Part shown: positions 37,191 to 46,644 of the stretch, piece after piece | Layout of the letters: every line of letters starts with the position of its first letter | Position numbering within the stretch: the stretch's first letter is position 1 | Origin: Glutinoglossum americanum | Taxonomy: Eukaryota > Ascomycota > Geoglossomycetes > Geoglossales > Geoglossaceae | Direction of reading: 5' to 3' | Assembly (NCBI GenBank): GCA_020080175.1 | Contig: JAGHQL010000074.1 | Location: 53,662 to 117,661 of the forward strand | Length of the DNA stretch: 64,000 nt | Program-made: the position numbers and the translations under genes | The notes under the pieces: model-generated | Seen by the model: the letters and a program-made list of their open reading frames with translations, nothing else | What the model was told of the DNA's origin: nothing | Databases searched by the model: none

Positions 37191-37693
37191 TAGATTCCTC
37201 AGAATGACTTACCTAATGCGGAGCGCGGTTTTGGTCGGGGCTTAAAAGGATATTTAAGAGGGTGCTTAAGAGGCGCTTAAGAGAGTGAGAAATAGAGGCA
37301 TAAGCGCAAACAGAGAGGTCCACGGCGGATGGTGTTGTAGGCAAATGGGCTCGTGCTTAAGAGGACGCTTAAAAGAGCGCTTAAGAGAGCGAATTATAAG
37401 GCCTCGAGAAAAATAGGGGTACGAGTAGAAATAGCAGAGCGGATCTGCCGCATAGCCCGCAAAGGCCAATGTTGTTTTCTCTTGAATGACCCCCTCTGTC
37501 TGATGCGAAACACTCACTCCCTTATATTCACCTGGCGGACAGTAGACCAGCTTAGATATAGACCATGCCACGCCATCCTCTCAGCCCTAGAGTTGCTCCC
37601 ATAGCCGAAGATTGCTCTGTCACAGAGCAAGTAGAGCACTAGAAAACAGGTTCTACACGAAAAAGAAACATTGAAGTCCACCCTAGAAGCAGA
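37191..37693. repeat. dispersed repeat family A, copy 3 (right part)
   Basis: Matches the right half of copy 2. This copy keeps more C and G at the variable sites (for example CCGCATAGCCCGC), so it looks less affected by RIP. GCTTAAGAG-type words recur four to six times in the first 200 bp. Confidence 0.75.
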
Positions 37694-37804
37694 GTGCGGG
37701 CGGCTGTCGCCGATGAATCTCTGTTCCCGTGCTTTATCTTAGTCTCGTGTATATATTTCGGACACCCGTCACCCTCTGTTGGACGGGGGCTGTGAAGAAG
37801 CGGA

Positions 37805-37925
37805 AGTGAGCATGTAATTAAGGTGTTAATTGATCAATTGCTACAACTACCCAGCTATGGAGTGGAGCTTGAGGCGGCTTTTATAGGCAGCCGGTGTGGC
37901 TGTGCCACCAAGGTGGCAATGTGGA
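37805..37925. repeat. dispersed repeat, GC-richer copy (mate at 20500-20620)
   Basis: Starts with GCATGTAATTAAGG. It is the less mutated partner of 20500-20620, since sites read C or G here and T or A there. No coding content recognised. Confidence 0.6.
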
Positions 37926-38418
37926 CTTGCCAGCCAATGAAGCTATCACGAAGGTTCTTAATGCTTCGAGAAATACTAGTTATTACGAAAGAGCATTGTA
38001 AGCAGAGCATTCTGGTCCCCTCCAGTTGCTTTTGTGGTTGCTCTAAGAGGTACGGCTACCCCTGAGTGCGTGCCACCTGGGATCTTGTCTCACAACAACC
38101 TCCAGGATAAAAGGCTAAGGGTGGGAGTTGATTCGCGTTGGAAAAGGTCAGGACGCGAGCCATCGGCAAGTAGTATTGAAGTGTTTGTGGGGCCAAAGTG
38201 ATCTCATGTGCGGTAATACAAATAGAGATCATCTGTAATATTCCTTGTCACCTGACAAATACATGATTGGTAAAGCTAGAAGGAGATCACTGTGAAGTGC
38301 TGTAGAAGGCAAAAACATATCATGGTTACGACGCTTTTAGAAACCAAAGAAAGGACAGATTGCATACAAAAGGGAGATGGCTATCACGGTGGCGGGTGGG
38401 GATGACGCGGATGTCTCA
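37926..38418. other. downstream region of the patatin NLR
   Basis: About 490 bp after the NLR stop codon. No gene seen. Confidence 0.45.
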
Positions 38419-41400
38419 TTAGGAGTTCGATATGAGCCGAGCCAGCAGCTGTGCCATCGTCTCGTGTCCTTCCTTGGCCGCCAGGTCCAGTGCCGTCCGT
38501 CCATCGCGAGTCTTCATATTCAAGTCGGCCCCTTTCTCGAGCAGCAGCCGTGCCGCAGTCTCGTGTCCCTTCTGGGCGGCCAGGTGCAGTGCCGTCCGTC
38601 CATCGTGAGTCTTCACATTCAAGTCGGCCCTTTTCTCGAGCAGCAGCCGTGCCACAGTCTCGTGTCCCTTCTCGGCGGCACGCAACAGCGGCGTCTAGTA
38701 CCATTTTTTAACATGGATTTAGTCGGTCAAAGTCAGGCTCGCTTACTCGCTGTAATGGCCGAGGACGTCGGTGTCAGTCGTCGATTCTTAACTGGAGGGG
38801 GGGAAGAGCTTCACTTACATTCTACAATGGCCGAGGACACAGGTGTCAGTCGTCGATCCTTAATCGGAGGGGAGGGGGAGGGGCTTCCACTTACAGACTG
38901 CAATGGCCGAGGACACCGGTGTCAGTCGTCGATTCTTAAGCGGGGAGGAGGGGGAGAAGGACTTCCACTTACAAGCTGCAATGGCCGAGGACGTCGGTGT
39001 CAGTCGTCGATTCTTAACAAGGGGGAGGGGGAGAAGGGCTTCCACTTACAAGCTGCAATGGCCGAGGACGCCGGTGTCAGTCGTCGATCCTTAACTGGAG
39101 NNNNNNNNNNTTACAAGCTGCAATGGCCGAGGACGCCGGTGTCAGTCGTCGATCCTTAACTGGAGAGGGGGAAGGGCTTCCACTTACAGGCTGCAATGGC
39201 CGAGGTCGCCGGTGTCAGTCGTGGATTCTTAACTGGAGGGGGGGAAGGGATTCCACTTACTTCCTGCAATGGCCGAGGGCGCCAGTGTCAGTCGTCGATT
39301 CTTAACTGGGGGGAGGGGGGAAGAGCTTCCACTTACTTCCTGCAGTGGCCAAGGATGTCAGTGTCAGACGTCAATTCTTAACAGGGGGGAGGGGGGGAAG
39401 GGCTTCCACTTACTTCCTGCAATGGCCGAGGACGCCAGTGTCAGTCGTCGATTCCTAACTGGAGAGAGGGAAGGGCTTCCACTTACATACTGCAATGGCC
39501 GAGGACGCCGGTGTCAGTCATCGATTCTTAACTGGAGGGGGAAGGGCTTCCACTTACAAGCTGCAATGGCCGAGGACGCTGGTATCAGTCGTCGATCCTT
39601 AACTGGAGGGGGGGAAGGGCTTCCACTTACAGGCTGCAATGGCCGAGGACGCCGGTGTCAGTCGTCGATTCTTAACTGGGGGGGGGGAAGGGCTTCCACT
39701 TACTTCCTGCAATGGCCGAGGACGTCGGTGTCAGTCGTCGATTCTTAACCGGAGGGAGGGGAGAAGAGCTTCCACTTACAAGCTGCAACGGCCAAGGAAG
39801 CCAGTGTCAGCCATTAATATGAAGGATCAGGGTGCAGATCACTCACATTGGGAACATAGTAGTAGTTTACCTTCGCACCCTCCGTGAGCAGGAGCTTGAT
39901 GACCGCTTCGCACCCATTTTCAATCGCACTGGCTAATGGTGTACCCCCCCCGTAGTCTTCCTTTTCGATGTCGGCTCCACTTTGGAGCAGCTGTTCCACG
40001 ACTGCCTCATGTCCGTTCCGGGCCGCGTGATGCAGCGCTGCCCTTTCCCAATCATCTGACTTGTTGACGTCAGCTCCGCAGTCAAGCAGCAGTTTGATAA
40101 GCCCCCTCTCGCCAATTTTAGAGGCTGAATGAAGGGCCCAGTCACTCTCGAAATCGAATTCAAGCTTCGTAAAAAAGTGTTCACTCTTTAGGCTTTCAAG
40201 GCAATGATGCATGACGGATGATAGCATCTCCTGAAGTTGACTGTTTTCAGAGCCTAGAGCCACTCTCGCTGACAGGGTTAGAGTGGGTCCATCGAACCCA
40301 ATCAGGAGTTTAGCCAGTTTCATAACAGGTGCTTCGTCCTTATCATAGCACAGCGCTGCTGCATGATATGGCCAATATTTGCATGCGTACAGAAGAAGAG
40401 GTAATTGCTCTGAGCCAGCCTCTTTAGAAGGTTGGTTGTCATAGTGGTGAATGTAGGCAAAACAGCTTTTGAGAATGAACCACTGGGCATCGCTCTCCAG
40501 CAATCGAAATCTCTTCGGTTCAACCCTGTCACATTCTAAATACTCCCTTACGGAGAAATGCGCAAAGGCTATGACTCCATCCTGGCCAATGTCGGGTTTC
40601 TCATAATCGAATTGGTATTGATCGAGGTTCAATACAGTAACAAGTCCAGATAAGATAGCTCGAATATCCTGCGGATCAAACCTATTAGTAGGATCAACTG
40701 ATACCGGATTACCTCCAGAGCTCCGGGATCGGTCACTCGCGAAGACAACAGCTTCGGCAGCTTCATTAAGCTTAAGAGGTCTGCTTGAAAATGCCAACCA
40801 TTGGAGAATAGTATACACTTCATCCTCGTATTTGCTTATGTCCGGTTGTGACAACATACGGCTGTATGTCTCATCCAAATCCTTTGGTAGCTGCTTCAAG
40901 GCCTCCTCGATGTCTTTCTCTCTTTTGGCCCGCCTAAGCTCGATAAGCTGGCACTCAGCATACCGAAATACGCCCTCTGCCTTTCTTGCAAGCTGCTCAA
41001 TCACCTCTTTCTTTAGTTTGTTAGACCATATATTAATCTTAAACTCTGCTATGCGGGTCTCAAGATGTTTTTTGATGTCAGCGTTAACACGCGGATCCTT
41101 GATCGGAACTCTGTGTGGATCGACGCCGTTCTTTTCCGATACCTCACTAATTGTGTCCTCGATATCCTTCTCTTGTCGGCTTGTAATCAAAATGTGCATA
41201 CTACTCCCCACGCCGTGAAGAAAATCTATCAAGAACTCAACGACACTCTCTCGATCTTCCGGCTTAGGACATTCGTCTAGGGCGTCAATGACGATGTACG
41301 TCTCTTCGGATTCCGCCAAGACACTTAGGAACGTTGCTTTCAAGTCCTCGACTTTTGGCTCAGATGCCGGCTGATATTGGCTGTATAACTCCCGAAAAGC

Positions 41401-43116
41401 TCGCGGAAGATGGTAGTGATTATGCCGCTGTGGATCACTACGGACAAGACCACGAACTAACTGAGTTAGAAGGGAATACAAAAGAAGTCGAACGTCTTGG
41501 GACTCCTTTCTTCGAAACGAGAAGTAGTAGAAGGCTAGAACCCCCAATTTTTGCTGCCTGATCTGATCGGCGATCTGATCGATGATAGTTGAACTCAAAA
41601 TCGTCTTGCCGCACCCAGCTGCGAACGTAGGAGAAATCAGCAAAGAATGAGCTTTTGTAAGGCAATACATACCGTTTCCATAAAGCCATAAAAATGACCT
41701 CGGTTGTTTCCTCCACTGTTCAAACTCCCCTTCAAGAAACCAATTTCCCGTTGACTTGGTACGAGCCTCGCGGGCAGGGTTATGATATTCATATGGGTCG
41801 ACATACTTCAGCCACTTGAGGTGTTTTTCTTTGGACGCCTCGTCGAGCGGTATTACTGGTCATAAAGAGGCGAAATGAGAATGGATACATTCAGATCTGA
41901 AACGAGAACATTTACGTACAGGTATTAGGAGCACGGACAGCTGTAAAGGCATCTATTGTCCCTTTTATTTGAGGGATTTGCAAGTAACGTTCTGTAGCCG
42001 CTTCAATCTGTGCAGCCTTCTTATGTTCGTCCAAGCCAATGTCCCCCAAGCCATGCTGAACGTTGTATCGGAAGTAACGGTCGCTGACGCCTAGAGTTTT
42101 ATGATATTTGAAGAATCGCTTCTCAGTCTCCTCAGTTTCTGTTGAGATGGCTTTGAGTGTGTCGACTACTTCCTTCAGATTATCCCCAAAGTCCTTCAGG
42201 TTGGGCATTCCTGTTCCGATGCTCACAATACACTGGATTCTGGAGATAGCATCTGGCCAGATAGACTTTGCCTCGTCAAGGACCACTTCCACAGGGTTGT
42301 TAAACCCCGTTGCTCCATCGATGAACCGCTGTCTGCCGATCTCAACGGGGTCAAAGAACGTAGCTGCCGCAGACGTGGCACGAGCTGCTTGCCAGATGGT
42401 ACACTCCGAGCTCGCCAGCGTATCGACTGCTTCATCGGTAGTGTAGGTGCGGAATAGAACAGGTGTATTCAGTGTTTTGGTAAAAGCACACACAAACCTA
42501 TAAGAAGAAGGGGTTAGCTCGAATATACAAGAAAGGCCCATGCAAGGTTACTAGATATGCTCGACCTACGTTTTGCAAGGAGAATCGGGATCCATCAACC
42601 TGGCCTGGTCATTGCCTTCCTGGGACGCAACAATAGCCTTTATCTCGGAGGCGAGACACTCTGAAGAATATGCTCCATCAACCTCCCAGATATCCTTTGC
42701 CCTCCCGAAAATATTCGGTTTTACCCTCTTCGGTTGGAACACCACTGAGGATAGCCTAACGTATGCATCGATGCAAGCATCAATATCCATTTGGAGTCGA
42801 CCCAGCATGATAGCGATGATCCTGGAATAGAATTAGTCGCTGACTTGTTCAAATATATCTGGATAGTGGGGATAAATAGCTTACCCCCCGGTACTCGTCC
42901 CGCCAATTAAATCAAAATACTCACATGGTTTTGGGGGGCTTTGCGGGTTTACTCTCTTCATCAGGTGTTTGAGAATGATGAGAGAAGAGAGCCCGCGTAT
43001 TCCGCCCCCATCTTTGGAGGTTAGCGGAAGTGATAATATCAATAACAACTGCCTAGCATACCTAATGAGAGTAATCTCAAGGGGGTAGGAGCCGAAGTAA
43101 GACTCGACGAAGCCAT
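38419..43116 (-). CDS. NLR receptor: patatin-like phospholipase, NACHT, ankyrin repeats, with tandem-intron cassette
   Basis: Main exons: 43062-43116, 42885-43011, 42570-42821, 41920-42497, 41673-41855, 39847-41618 and 38419-38694. The first six total 2,967 nt, exactly 989 codons. The start MASSSLTSAPTPLRLLSL leads into the patatin oxyanion loop DGGGIRG (19-25). The nucleophile motif GTSTG is near 56-60 and the catalytic Asp is in FIDGATG (205), so the lipase dyad is intact. NACHT has GNAGCGKT (P-loop, Lys403) and YIVIDALDE (about 505), and HFSVREYLE follows. Ankyrin repeats start near 890. Between 39846 and 38695 lies a tandem array of intron-like units separated by 3-nt micro-exons. The length is 1,080, 1,081 or 1,095 residues with none, one or all of them. 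The last exon holds further ankyrin repeats ending LLARLISNS. Patatin-NACHT-ankyrin proteins are linked to fungal non-self recognition. Confidence 0.9.
38434..38690 (-). repeat. near-identical 99-bp ankyrin-coding repeats
   Basis: In the last exon of the patatin NLR, ankyrin units repeat with a period of 99 bp (33 residues) and differ at only a few bases per unit. The unit GHETxARLLLEKxADLNxKT recurs. High nucleotide identity between adjacent repeats indicates recent duplication or gene conversion, unlike the older, divergent ankyrin repeats upstream of the intron array. Confidence 0.85.
38695..39846 (-). repeat. tandem array of intron-like units with 3-nt spacers
   Basis: Reading the minus strand, the upstream exon ends AAT|GTGAGT at 39847/39846. 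Units of 68-75 nt then follow, each running GTAAGTGGAAG, a C-rich tract, AGTTAAGAATCG, a CTGAC-type branch site, and CATTGCAG. The 3-nt spacers lie at 39780-39782, 39704-39706, 39631-39633, 39558-39560, 39487-39489, 39414-39416, 39337-39339, 39261-39263, 39188-39190, 39115-39117, 39050-39052, 38973-38975, 38895-38897, 38819-38821 and 38747-38749. In transcript order they read L, E, P, L, Y, E, E, E, P, L, L, L, S, N, R. The last intron (38695-38746) is unrelated in sequence, ending TACTAG before ACG CCG CTG. Most unit-length variation is in the homopolymeric C tract. Confidence 0.93.
39101..39110. other. run of 10 N (assembly gap) inside the intron array
   Basis: Ten N bases lie in the C-rich tract of the fifth unit counted from 38,750. 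The missing sequence could be a short C run or several collapsed units, so the true copy number is uncertain. Confidence 0.95.
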
Positions 43117-45309
43117 TACTGAAAGTCCAGAGAATGCCCAAATGTGCCGTGTGATGGCACGCCCCCCAGTTACCTCCCGCCCGCACACGTGGAGCCTCTC
43201 AGCTAGATGACTCAGTCTACATGATGGTGGGGTACCGTCCGTTGCTTCGGTTTCCCGGATATGCAAGACTATTGGACCAGTGACCAAGCAAACGAGCCAA
43301 CCCCGCGACGCCAAACCCGCGACTCCACGAGAGAAAGACTAAGATCCCGGCCTAACTGGCACTATTCGCCAAGCGGTCCCGCCTGTTTACCCTTTGCGCG
43401 CGTCCTTGCATAAGTGCCTTTGTGCAAGGAATAGTCAATATGATCAGTCGCGTGGATGAGCTAGTTCTCGGTTCCGACTTTTTTTTTTTCCCCGAGGCGT
43501 GTCCTCTGTGCGTAGCGTTCATTGAGCATTTAAGCTTATCCAGACTAGCACCTAATCGATCTTGACCCCTGTGTCCAAACAATTCAAGGTCGCTAACCGT
43601 CCACATCCATCGTCGGTTTTTTCCAATCGTGAGGTGTACGGAGGACGGCGACAAAAGTTATGGGGCTTCGCCACTCTCACTAATCTGCAGAGCACTTGAC
43701 TAAAATTTAGACACATTTACTTGCATGGCACGAAAATTTTTTTTTATTACTCACGTACCATCCTCCATTTCCCGCCTTACAGAGCTTTCTCACCTGGGGA
43801 AGAATGTTGCTGAACTAAAGTCAATGCGAGTAATCTCAATATGATGATATGACGTTGGTGAAGAGGGTGAAGAGGTGACGTTGGGTTGTGGCGGCTGAAA
43901 GGAATGTTGCTTTTGAACTTGACCCACAATCACACCATGTTTTTCTACTCGTGGGGTGAGCTCAGGCGAAAAAGGAACTTTTTGTGCGTCCATTCAACAG
44001 GTTGGCCGCTTTTGCGGGATGCGTTACGCGATATTAAAGCAGCCATGCGGAACCGCAACCGCAGGCTGAAGCTAAATCACACGTCAACCATATCCACCTA
44101 ATCATCGTGAAGCACCTCGCCTTGCTTTACTTGCTATCTCGCTCGCAACTCCCGAGCGCGCTCGTGGCAAAGAGAAAGGAAGCTCCTGTGCATCATCTCT
44201 TCCTACACCATCCGACTCGGCTGAGAAGTCGTCCCGCCGTCATCCTCCACTCGCTTGAGCTTATCCTGCCTGTCCACAGCGCGATTGATCATCAGGTCGG
44301 CTGAGCGCGGCCTAAGCTGCATCTGGAACGTGGTGATTTCTTACTGCTGAAGGGACAGCTTGGAGCCAAGGACAAGTTAGCCTTCATATTGAATATCGCG
44401 GGTTAAAGAGGGCAACAGTATCAGTGTGGGAATCTGATATGGGCTTAAAGGAGGATAGAACTCCATACCTTTGTGTGAAGAAGACTGTTGATGATGGGGC
44501 AAAGTTGCTGATTAAGACTTTCACCAGTATTAGAACCTTAAAATCAGATTTTTCTTTGCTCTAGCCCTTCCGGAATGACGATTCATCACCTACATCACCA
44601 AATGCTTCTCTCCATTTCTCTATACCTGCTTTCGTGGACCCAGAAACTGCACCTAAGCCCTTAACTCCAGACACTGCAGCCTCGGTTTCATATGTGACGC
44701 TCTATACCTTTCCCAAACACATTGAATATAGCCAGCAGAAAGTGAAAGGGCCCAACAGACTCGGCTACATGAGAAAGCTGCGGCGTGGACTAAATTGGTG
44801 AAGCGTCCGAGGACATCGGGAAAGTAGTTGGAGGATGGTGGCGAGGCATAATTTGCGGCGAGTGAGGATAAAGCTGAGAGGAAAGATTATGAGAAGGATT
44901 CCCCTAGAATAGATGCAATATCAGTTTGGTACTCTGACCAACGTTCCAGGTCTAGCATTTCTAAGACCTGCACGGGCAGTGCTCGAACGAGCGGCCATAG
45001 TACTTTCCCATTCTGTTCCACTATCTTATACAAAACATGTGCATAAAATGGTGTGTTCTCGACCCCTTCTCAGCTGGAAACATAGCCACGTACCTCGGTG
45101 TTTTCAAACTCATGGGGATCGTGGCGCGGGCGAAGAGGTGGGCAAGTGAAGTGTATTGGGGCGGTTTTGGCCAAGTCATAAAGGCAATCAATCGTCTTCA
45201 GTATCCAGCTAACCGACAGAGGTGAGCACAACTCTCCGGCAGAGTCACGACCAAAAAAGGGTCGCAAACTGTAGTTTACTAACCACTTCCTACCCACTTC
45301 CTACCTCCT
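43117..45309. other. gene-poor region with possible decayed exon
   Basis: No complete gene. An open stretch of about 90 codons starts after a CTCTAG acceptor-like site near 44,570 and includes SSPTSPNASLHFSIPAFVDPE. Another stretch near 44,110-44,260 reads Ser/Thr/Arg-rich (RLALLAISLATPERARGKEK). They may be remnants of one plus-strand gene, but stops separate them. The remaining short frames are featureless. Poly-pyrimidine runs occur near 43,480 and 43,740. Confidence 0.35.
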
Positions 45310-46368
45310 TTACGGATTCTCAGCCATCAACGCTCCTGGTGGCAACGTACCCACAACTCTGGCTGACCCGGCTTGTCTCCATCGCCCCTGACCTATCGCC
45401 TCCCATCCACCTATTCTCATATAAGATTCTTGCAAGCTATTATCCAACGCAGCTAAAAGATGAATGAACCACAACCCGAGATTGACCGTTAGAGACTGCG
45501 GTCCGTTCCGCGACCAGGGAATTGAGGCAATGTCAAGGGCCTGTTCATTAACATCTGGATTGCCGTCATCTGTATAACGAGACCCAGAGGTGGTCTCCAC
45601 GACGTCACTCCATGTAGCTGCGACTCCAGAGGCAGTAGATGACATGGATGGTTCACGGCCGTGCTGGTGTTGTTGTTTTTGCTGTCGGCGTGGCCGTGAA
45701 GCAGCAATCGACCCATCCGGATCCACTGCCTTTGTTCTTCGAAATACGAGCAACTCCTCATCTGAGATGATATAGCCATATCGGGAACCCACGACCCTTG
45801 AGTAATGCACTGCCTGTGCCAACACCTTATTGAATTCCCCAATCTCAAATTCATCAATCGAGTCTTTGTATCTGCTGTGGAACTTGCTGCCAATCTTTGT
45901 ATCACCAGGGATGAGGTTCTTGTGATATTGCTCAGAAGATCTAGGTTCAACAAGTATACCTGCCCAGTCAGGCCGAAAGCGTCTATCTTCCCGTACCAGT
46001 GACAAGGAGCCCCACGACCAGAGGATGGAATGGAATCCACGAGAAACAAGGAAGGTAAGTGCAATCTCTAGGGCACGATTGACTATGACATGGTTCCAAC
46101 GGAGTAGGATTCCATCTACAGAAATCTCATCCACAATTCTAAGAAAAGGTGTTTGAATGGGATGAGGGTGATGAAATTCAACGGCTGGAAGAGGTTGGTG
46201 TAGAATATCTCCAAAGCAACTGAGAATAGTGTCTAGCGTAAAGTCGAACCAGGGTCGGGTTCCTTCAATATCATCGAATGCGAGATTAAACGTGTTAGTT
46301 CCTTTGATGCGGGATAAACTATCTAGATCAGGATTAGGTAGTGCGAGGAATTCCAGTAGGGTAGGCAT
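45310..46368 (-). CDS. PD-(D/E)XK-nuclease-like fungal protein
   Basis: Intronless, 352 residues. The central region has an Asp in RPDWAGILVEP followed about 20 residues later by LIPGDTK, then an amphipathic stretch and SRYGYIISDEELLVFRRT. The D...xDTK spacing and order fit the core of PD-(D/E)XK-type folds seen in fungal accessory proteins, with D in place of the usual E. The segment after residue 215 is Gln/His/Arg-rich and low-complexity. No nuclease activity can be asserted. It is divergent from the kinase-like gene at 46645 with only 276 bp between start codons, suggesting co-regulation. The Met at 46368 is chosen as the first in frame, followed by an ordered N-terminus. Confidence 0.6.
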   Translation of the reverse strand: MPTLLEFLALPNPDLDSLSRIKGTNTFNLAFDDIEGTRPWFDFTLDTILSCFGDILHQPLPAVEFHHPHPIQTPFLRIVDEISVDGILLRWNHVIVNRALEIALTFLVSRGFHSILWSWGSLSLVREDRRFRPDWAGILVEPRSSEQYHKNLIPGDTKIGSKFHSRYKDSIDEFEIGEFNKVLAQAVHYSRVVGSRYGYIISDEELLVFRRTKAVDPDGSIAASRPRRQQKQQHQHGREPSMSSTASGVAATWSDVVETTSGSRYTDDGNPDVNEQALDIASIPWSRNGPQSLTVNLGLWFIHLLAALDNSLQESYMRIGGWEAIGQGRWRQAGSARVVGTLPPGALMAENP

Positions 46369-46644
46369 CTAAGTAATCTAATAAATTATATTGATACAGC
46401 ATTGGGATGTGAGTATTGCGATGGGTGGTGCGGATCTGACCGAGCACACCGTGGTTAACGTATATTCTACAGTTTAATGCAATAAAAAGTATTCATAATA
46501 TAATAATATAACTTGGTGAGTAATGCTAACTACACTCCCGCCCGGTGCGTATTCTCCAGCTTTCGTCGACCAGAGCGCAACCATCTATGCAGTAACATGG
46601 TGTTCCAAACCACGTGATTAAGCCTCACACTTCTCGCTTTTGCC
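46369..46644. promoter_or_regulatory. shared divergent promoter region
   Basis: The 276 bp between two divergent start codons must hold both promoters. It contains a CACGTG (E-box-type) site at 46611-46616 and an AT-rich stretch near 46,485-46,515. No other element can be named. Confidence 0.5.

Noticed and set aside
38750-39782. CRISPR-like array of repeats and spacers.
   Set aside because: Spacers are only 3 nt, the genome is fungal, and the units carry splice signals within a eukaryotic gene.
38377-39887. Plus-strand frames through the array giving repetitive MAEDAGVSRR-type proteins.
   Set aside because: They arise because the repeat unit is often close to a multiple of three and stop-poor. 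The ankyrin exons on both sides are on the minus strand and the units carry minus-strand splice signals.
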